Source: Gracilariopsis chorda
Lineage: Eukaryota > Rhodophyta > Florideophyceae > Gracilariales > Gracilariaceae
Reading direction: 5' to 3'
Length of the DNA: 64,000 bases
Assembly (NCBI GenBank): GCA_003194525.1
Contig: NBIV01000053.1
Span: 1 to 64,000, forward strand
Shown: positions 9,499-19,891 of the stretch, piece after piece
How the letters are laid out: every line of letters begins with the position of its first letter
How positions within the stretch are numbered: the stretch's first letter is position 1
Position numbers and translations under genes: made by a program
The notes under the pieces: model-generated
The model's input: only the letters and a program-made list of their open reading frames with translations
Databases searched by the model: none
What the model was told of the DNA's origin: nothing

Positions 9499-11214
9499 TT
9501 AGGATGAGCCGCTCGTTGGCGGTTGGTAGTTCGCAGACGCGAAAGCCAATAACTCGCTCACGCTGGTGAGGTTGGAAGGCGCAACCACTCCAATAGACTG
9601 GAGGTGAGCCCTGAGGGCAACGGCCTGAGGGTCCACGGGGACCGGAGATGCGGTAGACGGAGAAGCAGCCGCACTGGCGGCCATATTCCAGCCATCTGGA
9701 GCAGCCACATGCTGGCCGGATCCGTCGAGATCGTTGACCATCGCCGTTACCGGAGCTACGGCCTCCTCCACCTCATCGGGGTCGTCATCCACCATTGGAT
9801 CATCCTCGTAGGAACCGTGCCAGTCATCGGAAAACATGAACCCAACCGGGTGGCCTCGTGGAACGGAGCGTGGTACATCGCGTAACGCTAGCGCGTGAGC
9901 CCGTGAAGTCACGGATACCTCCCAAGGGTCATAGAAGACGAAGTTGCCAGCGTTTGGATTTCTCCGGCCTGGAGAGCGATCATGCCTGGAAGGCTCACCG
10001 TCAGGGACGTTGGAGACTGGGACTGTATCCCAGTTAACCATATCGATGGTGTTCAGAAGGCACTGAAGCTCATCCACATTGGCTTCGGATTCCAGAGGGA
10101 TATAGAGATCCAATCGGCGGATAACCTGGCGTAGGTGCGGAGGAATGTAGCACAGACGGTTCTTGTCGTACACCTCCCAGAGGAGAAACGCGGCAACGCG
10201 AGCAGCCCATTCGGCGAGGAAGAGAGTCCAGTAACCGGAATCCGGATTGTTGATTAATCGTGAACCGATGTAGCTGAGGCACGGAGGCATCTCCGCAAAG
10301 CATCCCCTTGGGACTTCGAACCTGCTCCACAAATGGGGAAGAGGTGCATACCGGCCGCGCATCGCGGATGGACGGAGCCTCTCGACCTCGAGATTTTGGT
10401 ATGGTACCAGGAACCCGAAGCGGGAGCGCGCCTTTCGCTCAAACCGGAGTCGGTCGAAGAAGGATCCGCGATGATTCCGACGACGAAGATATCGGAACTC
10501 TGCACGCAGAATTGGGCGCCTCCAGAGGAGCATCCCGGCTTCTATTGGAGTGGACCGGAACGGTGTAGATGGCTGGTAGGCAGCAAGGTTCTCGCAGTAT
10601 GAGACTTCACCGTAGGTACGGTACCGCGAGAGGTCAAAGCTGTATTCCGTTGGTATCAGCTCATCCGGATAACTCGCGCGGGCGAGACGGTCGTAGGCGA
10701 CCTTGGCCATCCCGGCACGGGCGTCATTCAGCGTCTCGAAACCATATCTGGTGCGCTTCCGTGCGAGGAACTGTGGCTCTACCGCGATACGCGTCCTCCA
10801 GTCGAAGGAGTCGACCAAATCCCGGCCTAGTCCCCCTGGGAGCTCGCCCTCCTCCACATAGGAGTCGATGAGGTCCGAGTCGGAAACCCATGTGGGGTGG
10901 AACCAGGGCGCACGCGAAAAGAGGAGAGCGTCTTCCCGGGGATTGCGGGCCCAAAGTGTCGATGGTGACACCCAGCCGACGGCGGTCGCAGTGATCGGTA
11001 TCGCTTGAGCGCAATTCCAGGCGGCGATACTCGCGGCATCCGAGGCATCCAAGGTTGGAACATGAGACGATCCTCCAGGCAGAGGCAAGGAGAGGAACCC
11101 AGAGGTTGGGTGACGAACCCACGACCCCGGCGTCGCGAAGGATGGTTGTCCGCTCGCGGAAGTCCCCTGCGGGGCGCCCGCAGGCGGGTTGCTCGAAAAC
11201 GGAGTGTTGGTCAT
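9499..11214 (-). CDS. Conserved antisense ORF of Ty3 element 1, unknown function
   Basis: This frame is on the strand opposite to gag-pol, between the chromodomain ORF and the 3' LTR. It is open from 11400, but I place the start at the Met at 11214 (571 aa): the upstream part would begin in the LTR, and a TATA-like box lies about 100 bp before 11214. Element 2 has a homologous product in the same place and orientation (40492-42315), alike over almost its full length. Shared motifs include FSRAPW.HPT, DLIDSYVE/ELIDSYVE, ERKARSRFG, EVPRGC.AE.PPC, SGYW, AEWAARVA, YIPP.LR, DRSPGR, AGNFV.YDPWE and GHP.GF.F. I recognise no known domain, signal peptide or membrane span. The N-terminus is Pro/Ser-rich and the C-terminus Ala/Pro-rich. 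It is not env-like by eye. A structural or regulatory accessory protein is conceivable. Confidence 0.75.
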   Translation of the reverse strand: MTNTPFSSNPPAGAPQGTSASGQPSFATPGSWVRHPTSGFLSLPLPGGSSHVPTLDASDAASIAAWNCAQAIPITATAVGWVSPSTLWARNPREDALLFSRAPWFHPTWVSDSDLIDSYVEEGELPGGLGRDLVDSFDWRTRIAVEPQFLARKRTRYGFETLNDARAGMAKVAYDRLARASYPDELIPTEYSFDLSRYRTYGEVSYCENLAAYQPSTPFRSTPIEAGMLLWRRPILRAEFRYLRRRNHRGSFFDRLRFERKARSRFGFLVPYQNLEVERLRPSAMRGRYAPLPHLWSRFEVPRGCFAEMPPCLSYIGSRLINNPDSGYWTLFLAEWAARVAAFLLWEVYDKNRLCYIPPHLRQVIRRLDLYIPLESEANVDELQCLLNTIDMVNWDTVPVSNVPDGEPSRHDRSPGRRNPNAGNFVFYDPWEVSVTSRAHALALRDVPRSVPRGHPVGFMFSDDWHGSYEDDPMVDDDPDEVEEAVAPVTAMVNDLDGSGQHVAAPDGWNMAASAAASPSTASPVPVDPQAVALRAHLQSIGVVAPSNLTSVSELLAFASANYQPPTSGSS

Positions 11215-11317
11215 AGTAGAGAGGGGCGCAGAGTCTGTTGAAGAAGGTACTGAGGGTTGATCAGTTGTAACCGTGTTGGTACGGGGGACCGGTATCTCGG
11301 CGATTCCCTTGTCGGGA

Positions 11318-11326
11318 CTATTTATA
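11318..11326 (-). promoter_or_regulatory. TATA-like box for the antisense ORF (element 1)
   Basis: On the minus strand the sequence reads tataaatag, about 100 bp before the proposed start at 11214 and about 65 bp inside the 3' LTR edge. Element 2 has tatatatag at the equivalent place (40459-40467). Conservation of a TATA-like box in both copies supports separate transcription of the antisense gene. Confidence 0.5.
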
Positions 11327-11375
11327 CCCTCGCGCCTCATCTCCTCACGCCTATACTCACGTTCGTTTTCGGCCC

Positions 11376-11390
11376 TTAAGGAGGGGGATG
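11376..11390 (+). other. Polypurine tract of Ty3 element 1
   Basis: ttaaggagggggatg directly abuts the 3' LTR start at 11391, the expected place of plus-strand priming. It matches the tract of element 2 (40395-40412 on its own strand). Confidence 0.85.
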
Positions 11391-12305
11391 TGTAGTGCAA
11401 TACATTCCCGCGTACGGGCGATGGTGAAACTCATATCTGAGGTGTACTCGGTGCGAGCGATGAAGCGGGATGCATGAATTTTAGCCCCCGTTTACCGGGC
11501 TAATTGGCGGTCGGGTTACCCAGGGTGGTTATGGGAACATTCATATTTTGTGGTACCTGCCTGGCAAGGGTGGTGGACACGTGGCTACAGCCCCGGCCAG
11601 GAGGCCCAAAACGGCTACTTGTTTTAGTATAGTTTAGGGGTTAATTTTACTTAGGCTAGTGCACTACCTACTGTACTGCACTGAGCTAGTACTTGAGCGT
11701 CGGCCGCACGGCGGCGAGCTCACCAAGAAAAGTAACAAGAGTTCGGCTCTGACTCTATTCGCCATGCGAAGTGTCTAACTCCTCGCGGAGGTACACCGCT
11801 TGCCCGGTAGTTTCACCCGACTCGCACCACCGAGGAGACCGTGCTCGTCGTACCCAGTGGGTTGTGACCACTCGTGGTATTCATTGTTGTCGTGTGACCG
11901 CCCGTACAGGCCCTATCTCCGCCCCAGTTTTGGGTATTGATATTACCGACGTGTGTCGTGAGACCGTGAGACCATCTCTTCCCCTCATATCCCCTAACCA
12001 CCGCGCGGTGCGTGTTCGTGTGTGTGTATCGGCACCCCCCCCTCCGGGGTCTGTTCCCGCTTTCCGCACGCCCCCGTCGGGTGGTCCCTTTCCCTCTTTT
12101 GTTCCCCTGTTCGCAGGCTACTTCCGGACCAGCCGTGGTTCCGACCCGTTCTAACCCCTAAACCTCCGAGGTACATCCAGGCTCCCGACGGAGTTACACC
12201 CGTCATACGGGACACGGAGGGCTCTACCCAGCTGGGCCTACCTCTCCAAGAGAGCAAGGCTTCGAGCTGCCTTGGGTGCCTTTCCCACACCGGGATTGCA
12301 CCACA
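11391..12305 (+). repeat. 3' LTR of Ty3 element 1
   Basis: The LTR starts tgtagtgcaat right after the polypurine tract and ends attgcaccaca, giving TG...CA ends that are imperfect inverted repeats of each other; length is about 915 bp. No second copy occurs in the window. Its start resembles that of the element 2 LTR only in position, so the two elements have diverged in their LTRs more than in pol. Confidence 0.75.
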
Positions 12306-14767
12306 ATAGCGTCATCGAACAACAACATCCCATCGTAGAAGAAAGCTACTTCTTTTGGCTTTGCACAAAGTGGGCAGGATCCGCGCGTAATTGGCGTGCA
12401 GGGCCTAATGCAAGCGTACAAAACTTTGTTGGCCCATGTGAGGCTTTCGAGCCCTACAAATTTCATGGCGCTTATTCGCAATCCCAATGGGCCTATGCCA
12501 GGCACAGCCAGTTTCTGAAGGCAAATCAGCACTTAGTGTTGCTCCTCATTACGGAAGAAAGTATCACCGATATAGCGGCTACTCTAGACACAATCCTTGA
12601 CACATTGTACTACAATCTTATTGCTATGGTGACTATCAGGGGTGGGACGCCACTAAGAAGCTTTGAAGATATTAGATTGTGACAATGAAAAGCGAAGCAT
12701 GGTATTGTGGATGAGATTGTGCAGGTCACAAGGACCATATCCGGACAAGCGGTTGACGAACTAGTTAAGAACTTTCTGCAAGAAGTGGCGGCGCGAGTAG
12801 TTGACTTCAAGGTGGATGCTGGAATTAGTTCTCGAAGAACCTTGTAGCAGTAGATTGCTTTGCGTGTTCATTCGTCTCTACGTGATGGAGATGTCTACAA
12901 TTTGAAGCATTTGAGTTGAGTGGTGTATATATACTGAAAATATCTATGGCGAAGTGTGTTTCGGACGTCCGCAAAGCGCATTGATAGAAGTTTGGTGAGC
13001 TTTCATCATTCGCTTTGGAGAGTACGAAGTTTGGATATAACATGATTCAAGATGAACCAAGTGGTGAAGGCCCTTTTACTCGATCCTTCGAAAACTGCTG
13101 CAAACTGGGCGTATCTGTTGGGTTCTTGTTCGGATGACTCCTTCCCCTTAACGGTGGAGTCGTTTCCCAGCTATTATAGATACGGCATGTGTGTAAAACC
13201 CTGCCAAAATCAGAGACGCCTATGGTACGCTTGTGGTTGCTCTGCAGGGAACCACAGGATTCACAATCTACTATACTGCTGAAGTCAGCACTAACGAGAC
13301 TAATTACTGCTGATTCCACAATAATCCATATCAAGTAATATATCTAACGCGAGATACATATTTTGAGACTTACGTGCCCCATGGCACAACACGATTCCCA
13401 TTACATCAGTATCCAATTGTCCATTTTGGTAACCCGGGAGGTCGTTACACTCGTCCAGGCGATCAGGGGAGTGATCGCCTCCACGGACCCGGGATGTCCG
13501 TTAAATCGCCCCGGCAGTCGGCACACCGACAGCCCGAAGACCTGGGCAGTAGCGTCGGAAAGAGACCCCCGCTTATCTGTGCGAAACAGAAGGGACAAGG
13601 CACGTGCAACCCTGCGCATCTTACGAACCTTTCCTTAACGTTTCCCAGAGGAATCATGGAGGTTCCCACCGAAACTCTGGCGGAATTGCGGTGGGTCTCC
13701 AACGTAGACCAGGGATTTTGGGAAGCAACAACACCGCCTGTGCAAGGATCCGCATGGTTTTTACAGGGTTCTTCTGGACTTACGCTGAGATCTACAACAC
13801 ACACGGGCCCCAAACTGATCTTATCGCCCTTTACCGCCAAGGCTAAAGAGAAAAGGGAGGGTAAGATGTCACCAGATCTTCTGGGTTGCGCAAAAGAGGT
13901 ATATGGACTTTGCCTAGTCTTGTTGTACCCCTCACCTGGTGTTCTCTCGAGATGAGGAAGGATTAGCAAAGCAAAGTCTGGAATAGGCGAAACGCTCAAG
14001 AACGAGATGGATTATACATTCGGGTGTCCTTGCAGAAGTTTTTTACCATTCTACTACGTCTTGTAATACCGTTTGGTGAGTGTAACACGGCTGTTGCAGG
14101 GTGGGAGCAAGTGATAGGGATCAATAAAATTTTGAGTCGGAAGTTAAGACTGGTGCAACGGGTTAGAGAAACTTTTCATTCAAGAAGAGTAGGTAGCGGT
14201 GAACATTATTTTTTGAGAGATTGAGAAGGAAGTTTGATGAGTTCTATCGCAGCGTCGCAATTAGACAACGTGCGCCCATAAAGAAGAAGAAGAGTCTTTT
14301 TTGGTGTATGTTACTCTGTTGTAATGATTTGTTCTTAGTTGTTGGTTCAGGTTTATGCCACCGGAATGACCCAATCTGTGGCTCTCAAAGCAATTGGTAT
14401 GAGTACACGCTCGGCATGGCCTATATAGGACGTCTTCTCGGTGGGTCAAATAGATTGCGATCCATTATAATACCACGTGCTAACATGAGTGGACGAATTA
14501 TGGATTGCGATCAAGTTATTCGGTGACTGGTTTAGTTGCTGCCTTTCTTTCATTTGGTGATTGTTGACAATCCGAGGGATTCCATAAGAAGTAGAAGGCT
14601 GTTTTATAACTACAGTGTACAGAATGGGCACCGGAAAAATTCCAAATCCGGAGAGGCCTCTAGTTGAATTCCGTGTCACCAAATAGAGAAGCGCACGCAT
14701 CCTACGCAGCAGTGGGTGCACAGCAAGAAAAAGCAAAGCGCGACTCACGCTCTCAATAAAAGCCAAC
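12306..14767. other. Unrecognised stretch with coding-like fragments
   Basis: Several short plus-strand frames have protein-like composition but no family I recognise. One at 12272-12682 begins inside the LTR and includes YSQSQWAYARHSQFLKANQH and ITDIAATLDTILDTLYYN. A frame shortly after 12690 reads DEIVQVTRTISGQAVDELV. Further pieces run from 13052 to 13955. The pieces lie in different frames and are interrupted, so this looks like a decayed gene or element, with introns as an alternative. No RNA gene or clear repeat was seen. Confidence 0.3.
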
Positions 14768-14962
14768 TGTAATATAATGAAGGCTGATGCAAACTAGTAC
14801 TGAACATCTTTAACAGAACCAGGATCGACACATTGCCGATGACTGGAACAAAGCAGAGCGTCACTCCATCAGTGACCTCTGTACTTATACTACTTGTACG
14901 GTGGTATGTAATCATATGGAATGGTCGTAATGCTAAGCGGGTGTTATTCTATTACACCAACC
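14768..14962 (+). repeat. Left inverted-repeat arm
   Basis: It pairs with 23185-23367 on the opposite strand. The outer 135 bp are about 97% alike by eye and the inner 60 bp clearly more diverged. The outer end reads tgtaatataatg. Confidence 0.75.
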
Positions 14963-15369
14963 TCCAGGGGAAGAACTCTGGAAGAAGGAGGCAACCTCAG
15001 TAAGACTTCTGAGGTCTTTGTGCCTGTTCATTTTCCCTGTCAGACTGCAACACGGTCGGCACTCACTTGCGTAGCGTACCCGGGCAACAGTGATGCGCAT
15101 GTTCGACAGCTAAATGGCTTGAATTCCGTGCTTTAGCAATTGGTGCAGGGTGATCTGCAAACCTGTTGGAAGATGTCAAAAAGATGAATGTGACAGAAGT
15201 GGGGAGGAGGAAACGCTGCATAGCTACTTTTTGTCACGGTGGATATTATTGCTGTATCGATTGGTAAGGTGATCTACCAGGCCACACATAAAGCTGGCCT
15301 TAGTTCTCCTTGACTGTTCCGTCGGAAAAACAGACGCCCACTATTAGCGTGAAGGGCGAAGCGGTATGT

Positions 15370-15774
15370 TGTTAAGTACTGGAGTACGGTTCTGAAAAGA
15401 ACGAAAACGGCAGGCAATACGGTGAAAGATGCCACGAAAAGGGTGCAAATGCTGTAGTGACGAGCTCGGGGGAACAACAGTGGGTACACTCAACGAGAGT
15501 TCCCTCCTCTCCTCAGTGGCCATCCGAGAAGTCGAATGGCCTTTATAAGCACCCGCCGAGTCAGTTGACACTGACTCGACCAAACGATAGCTTGCGCAGC
15601 CTGACGTGGGCTATTGAAGATACAAGATATTGCTATCATCGCGCAACCAATACAATTAAGTATGGTATGCTCTATCGCAATGCTGAACGCATTTGCGCAG
15701 AAGACAGTAGACGTGGCACATTTGCAAGCCTATTTCTGCGACAGACGCGTAATCGCTGGCTGTATTATACAACA
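15370..15774 (-). repeat. 3' LTR of Ty3 element 3
   Basis: 405 bp with TG...CA ends, identical by eye to 20474-20878. On the element strand it holds a TATA-like tataaag (15541-15547). Confidence 0.9.
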
Positions 15775-15814
15775 ACGCCCCGTAATTAAGTAGGTGACAA
15801 CCACACTTGATTAC

Positions 15815-16135
15815 TCAGAGATGGTCAGCGATAGCGCGTTTTCGTGGAGTTCCCGCTGTAGATACTTCCGTCAGGTACTCTTGTACCATAGCTGGAACGT
15901 CCTGTTGCAGAGACTCAACAGAAACCCAATCAGTCTCGTCGACGGTAAAACCACGCCACTTTACCAATACTTCCGTAGTTCCTTTCTGCCTTCTTAGATC
16001 AAGGAAGCGATCTATTACAAGTAGTTCGCCTTGTCGATACGCAAGATGGCCCAGTAGTTCTTCTGTGACTTCAAAATCCTTATTACGAAAAAAAGTCAGA
16101 CGAAGACCATGAACCTCCATTTTCGATCCATCCAC
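15815..16135 (-). CDS. Ty3 element 3 chromodomain region
   Basis: This frame encodes the end of the integrase tail (EVTEELLGHLAY) followed directly by a chromodomain: GELLVIDRFLDLR, TEVLVKWRGF and DETDWVSVESLQQDVPAMV. The domain is close to the integrase end, as is usual for chromoviruses, in contrast to elements 1 and 2. Residues 16160-16570 on the same strand carry the rest of the integrase C-terminal part (NSSLHRLGNRCPLTVFTGH; GDFVLRG). The type with LLGHLAY in front of the chromodomain is one I associate with protist and early-fungal Ty3 elements, which is a weak clue to the host. Confidence 0.75.
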   Translation of the reverse strand: MDGSKMEVHGLRLTFFRNKDFEVTEELLGHLAYRQGELLVIDRFLDLRRQKGTTEVLVKWRGFTVDETDWVSVESLQQDVPAMVQEYLTEVSTAGTPRKRAIADHL

Positions 16136-16576
16136 GAGAGACTTGATGAGAAAGATGTATCAAGACCGGCATTTTGTGACACAGTATGGGCCAAGCCACT
16201 TTAAAGACGGCTTACGAGTGTCATCGCGTTGTTGAACCCCGCGCAAAACAAAGTCCCCTTCGGTAAAATTAATAGGACGGACATTAGTCTTTCGATTGTG
16301 ATGGTCGACTGCTTGTCTACGTTTTTTGCCAGATCGGACTGCGACATCCTTATGCATGTTGTTCAATTCGCACTGCATATCTTCAATTTGTCTCAGCTGC
16401 AGTCGTCGTACGTCATCAATGTTGAGAACTTTTGTCTTCTTACCTATCCTGCGCGTGATTGCAGTCATAGGAGAGTCTTGTTTGTGACCAGTGAAGACTG
16501 TCAAAGGGCATCGGTTCCCAAGACGATGCAGCGACGAATTGTTGAGTGCGGACTGAACAACCGGCAAAACGCTGGG

Positions 16577-19500
16577 CTAGCAGCTGTGGGGAAGTTGGTG
16601 TTCTGAAAGCAGCGCACGACATGTCCGCAGCAGCTCTCGACACACAAATTCCACCGTTCCATTCGACCAAGGACAGTACGCAAGTGTAAAGTGATGAGAT
16701 GACTTTGTCTTATCTTGCAAAAATCTGATAACTTCGTTCTTGAAATGTGAACCTCTATCAGATACCCACTTTTGTACCACGCCAAAAGCGGCAAACCATT
16801 GGATCATTGCGTTTGCGACGACTTCCGCAGTGGTCTTGGTAGCTGGTGTGAGCCATACGTATCCGCTATGATCGTCCTTAAATACTAAAACGTACAGGAA
16901 CTCATCTTCACCGGGAGACATGTAGCAGAAATCAAAATGCAGGAGTTCATTTGGTTCATTTGCATGCAGGGCGTGGCCCAGGGGACGTGGAATAATCTTA
17001 CCAGACTGTGTGCAAAGGCAATGAAGGCAAGATTCAACAAACGTCTTCACGTTATGGTCCATACCCTTCCAGTAAAAATGAGCCTTAACTGCGGTGGCAG
17101 TTACATTGAAAGCTCTATGACCGCCATGACCAGTGTGCGCTGCAATGAGTATTCGCAACTTTAGTAGATCTTCATCACTCGGGATCCAAAAGGCACCCTT
17201 CCAGTTCTGAACGCCTTCATTGGTAGTCGTGAACCCAGTTCGCAGTGACTCGGCGGAGCGTTCCTGTGCCTGCCGAATGTCCTTCAAAGTTGGCCAGTCA
17301 AATTTTGAGTCTACTCCTGGATTAATGGGTGCGTACATCAAGGCCATGGCGCGTGGAACGTATACAGCGCGTACTGCAAAACTGGGTCTCACAGCCCACC
17401 AGGTCAACATATCTGCCCAAACGTTTCTTTCTCCGGGTAAATGCTCCACAACGTATCTAAATGCGCTTAATTTGATTGCCCAACGCATTAATTTGCTTGC
17501 TGTGTGTCTTGCCATTCCTGGATTGCGTCCGTAAAGGTCGAAAAGATATACCAGATTAGCGTGATCGGTGAAGATATTTACTTCATGGCCCAGAACGAGG
17601 TAGTCTAATCGACACATTGCTTCTACGATTGCGTAGCCTTCCTTCTTTGGAACGGACCAGTTGACTGCTGATGCTGAGAATGCTCCAGAAAGGAAACAGA
17701 CGGGCTCGTGTGGTTGTTCCTCGATAATTTTGTTCCGATCTTTGTACGGAACCTGGGTGAGAATGGCTGCCCAGTGAGTCTCTGAGGCATCTGTGAAGAG
17801 ACATAGGATGTGCTTGAATTTCGGGTACGCAAGCTTGACCGAAGCGGCTAATTGATTTTTGATGTCAGCGAAAGCTGAGTCATGTGTGGCGCCCCATGAG
17901 GTGCTGAAGGAAAGGTTGCGAACTGCTTGCTTGGTTCTCTTACCGACTTTGGAATAACATTCCTCGAGTAGAGCGTGCAGCGGAGCAATTCGCTCGTCGT
18001 AGGCAGGGATTGCGTTACTCATCCAGTTCGTAGCGCATACGAACTGTTGGAGTTCACTTGCCATTGTGTGGGTCTTCATGGACACCAATGTGCTGAAATG
18101 TCGTGGATGATACTCTATACCTTGTGCCGAAATGATCCTTCCGCAGAACTGGACCTGGTGTGCAAATAGAGTTGACTTCTCTGCATGTATCTTGAGTCCT
18201 ATTTCGTTGCAGACAACAAGGAAAGATTGGATATTGTTGAGCAGCTCTTCTTCGTTGTTCGCGTAGAAGAGAAAATCATCTATCCATTGAAGCATCTTGT
18301 CGACGCGTCCGTCGAATTTTTCAGACAATACTGCTTGGAAGTGATTTCCGGAGTCACTACCACCTTTTTGAAGACGTTTGGAGGAGTATACGCCCAGTGG
18401 AGTTTGAATCGACATCATTTCATGTGATTCCGGAGACAGAGGAACTTGCCAATAGCCATGCGCTAGGTCGATATTGGCGAAGCAAGTGCTTCCTGAAATA
18501 TCCTGGAACTTGGACTCAAGGTGTGGCATTGCGGACTGAATCGGTATGGTGCGTGCGTTGGGTCCGCGCAGATCCACAGTGAACCTTAGTTTGGTAGGTC
18601 CGGGCTTCGGCACTGCAAGGGCAGGCGAGGCCCAACGAGCGGAAGGGTTTTTGTATATGGCACCAACGGCCTCTAATTCTCGAATCGTATGGATGATAAA
18701 ATCCCGTTGCTGCGGTGCATAATGACGTTGGGGAGATCTATATGGCTTAGAATTCTCAGTAGCAGTGATTCTAAGCGGAAGAACATCGACAGGTGGGTCC
18801 GATCCGAGTTTGATTCTAAACACGGCGCGGTATTCTTCAAGCATTTCAGCGAGCCTCTGGGATCCTTTCTGAGATATGCCGTTTGAAGTTGCTTCCTTGG
18901 TGATTTGAATGAATGCTTTGTCGATAGACTCCTTGCTATCCTTGCCGATCCCGGCAGCCAGGCATTCCGGTAACTCGATGGGATCATCGTCGGCAGCCAT
19001 GTACGACAAACCCCGATACTTGGCAGTAGCGAGTTTAATTTGTTCGGTGTTAATGTCGAACAAATGTTTGTTGTGGATTCTGTCCCTTATCTGGACCAAG
19101 TGGTCTTTCAAGTTAAATCCAATGGAGTTAAGGAAAGGTCTACCAAGTAGTATTTCGTCCATGTCGCGATCTACAACGTAGAATTCAATACCACGTACCC
19201 TAACAGGAATGTTAGAACCAGGAAGGAAGATGGTGACTGTGAGAAGTGCCGTTTTGGACGCAGTGGCGATTGCAGAACCCTTTGATTTGAAAGCCCCTTC
19301 AAGGGTCAGTGGAGTTGGCAAAGCCTTGACTCTGATATCTTGAACCGCAGCTTGTACCTTGTCGAACGTCTTCGCATCGATTGCGCTAAAATCTGCGCCA
19401 GAGTCTCCAAGAACTGTTTCAAACACAGTGTCTTCCAAGGCTACCCTGAAACGTCCTTCATTTCCGTCCGGGCCTTTTGTCCTAACGTTCGATACACCTG

Positions 19501-19891
19501 TAACCGTCTTGGCTTTGTTAGTCTTCTTATTTTCATAATGCTTCTCGAAAAGTTCCTTCTTTTTCTCGGGAGAGGTAAAGTGACAGTCCTTTAGACGATG
19601 AACACCGTCACAGTCCTCATTAAGACACGGCTTATTCCATTCTGTGTCTCTCCGCTTACTGGTACGACGGTTTGACACCGCAGGATCTGCGTTACGTGTT
19701 ATCTCCGGTTTTCCGGTACCAAAACCTTTGTTGTTTGCTTTGCTGCGTTCACGAAAACTACGGCTTTTACGTGGGTTAACACGTGCTCGTGCAGTTTCCG
19801 TCAGGGCAAATTCGAGAGCGATGTTGGATACCTCATCTCTGAAGAGCTTGATACTCGCAAGCTGTTCTTTTTTCCATGCCCTGCTCATCAT
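16577..19891 (-). CDS. pol: Ty3 element 3 gag end-protease-RT-RNase H-integrase frame
   Basis: An open 1104-codon frame. Order: basic linker with a Cys/His knuckle-like CLNEDCDGVHRLKDC (about residues 85-100); protease with TVLGDSGADFSAI and EILLGRPFLNSIGF; RT with RFTVDLRGPNART, NIDLAHGYWQVPL and a catalytic segment WIDDFLFYA; RNase H with CLFTDASETHWAAIL, KKEGYAIVEA and FTDHANLVYL; integrase with the H-H-C-C module (HTGHGGHRAF ... CLHCLCTQ) and a core with HFDFCYM, WVSDRGSHFKN and WSNGTVEFV. The RT catalytic box is I-D-D instead of the Y/V-x-D-D usual in Ty3; this is a lineage feature rather than proof of damage. Product would be the Pol polyprotein of a reverse-transcribing particle. Confidence 0.88.
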   Translation of the reverse strand: MMSRAWKKEQLASIKLFRDEVSNIALEFALTETARARVNPRKSRSFRERSKANNKGFGTGKPEITRNADPAVSNRRTSKRRDTEWNKPCLNEDCDGVHRLKDCHFTSPEKKKELFEKHYENKKTNKAKTVTGVSNVRTKGPDGNEGRFRVALEDTVFETVLGDSGADFSAIDAKTFDKVQAAVQDIRVKALPTPLTLEGAFKSKGSAIATASKTALLTVTIFLPGSNIPVRVRGIEFYVVDRDMDEILLGRPFLNSIGFNLKDHLVQIRDRIHNKHLFDINTEQIKLATAKYRGLSYMAADDDPIELPECLAAGIGKDSKESIDKAFIQITKEATSNGISQKGSQRLAEMLEEYRAVFRIKLGSDPPVDVLPLRITATENSKPYRSPQRHYAPQQRDFIIHTIRELEAVGAIYKNPSARWASPALAVPKPGPTKLRFTVDLRGPNARTIPIQSAMPHLESKFQDISGSTCFANIDLAHGYWQVPLSPESHEMMSIQTPLGVYSSKRLQKGGSDSGNHFQAVLSEKFDGRVDKMLQWIDDFLFYANNEEELLNNIQSFLVVCNEIGLKIHAEKSTLFAHQVQFCGRIISAQGIEYHPRHFSTLVSMKTHTMASELQQFVCATNWMSNAIPAYDERIAPLHALLEECYSKVGKRTKQAVRNLSFSTSWGATHDSAFADIKNQLAASVKLAYPKFKHILCLFTDASETHWAAILTQVPYKDRNKIIEEQPHEPVCFLSGAFSASAVNWSVPKKEGYAIVEAMCRLDYLVLGHEVNIFTDHANLVYLFDLYGRNPGMARHTASKLMRWAIKLSAFRYVVEHLPGERNVWADMLTWWAVRPSFAVRAVYVPRAMALMYAPINPGVDSKFDWPTLKDIRQAQERSAESLRTGFTTTNEGVQNWKGAFWIPSDEDLLKLRILIAAHTGHGGHRAFNVTATAVKAHFYWKGMDHNVKTFVESCLHCLCTQSGKIIPRPLGHALHANEPNELLHFDFCYMSPGEDEFLYVLVFKDDHSGYVWLTPATKTTAEVVANAMIQWFAAFGVVQKWVSDRGSHFKNEVIRFLQDKTKSSHHFTLAYCPWSNGTVEFVCRELLRTCRALLSEHQLPHSC

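Larger units (their letters stand above)
1900..12305 (+). mobile_element. Ty3/gypsy element 1 (chromodomain lineage), no 5' LTR seen
   Basis: The element reads on the plus strand: gag, protease, RT-RNase H-integrase, a separate chromodomain ORF, an antisense ORF, polypurine tract and a 3' LTR. It is the same family as element 2 (39440-51209): the RT, integrase, chromodomain and antisense products match it throughout. The 3' side is complete to a TG...CA LTR, but no matching 5' LTR precedes gag, so the left limit (about 1.9 kb) is approximate and set by similarity of the gag N-terminus to element 2. Pol is open over its whole length. Overall it looks like a fairly young but broken copy with about two breaks plus the missing LTR. 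Confidence 0.85.

Noticed and set aside
9499-11214. Envelope-like gene for element 1
   Set aside because: No signal peptide, membrane span, glycosylation-rich ectodomain or cleavage site is visible, and the gene is on the opposite strand.
9604-11241. Plus-strand ORFs overlapping the antisense gene of element 1
   Set aside because: They have no counterpart in element 2 and appear as complements of a conserved minus-strand protein.
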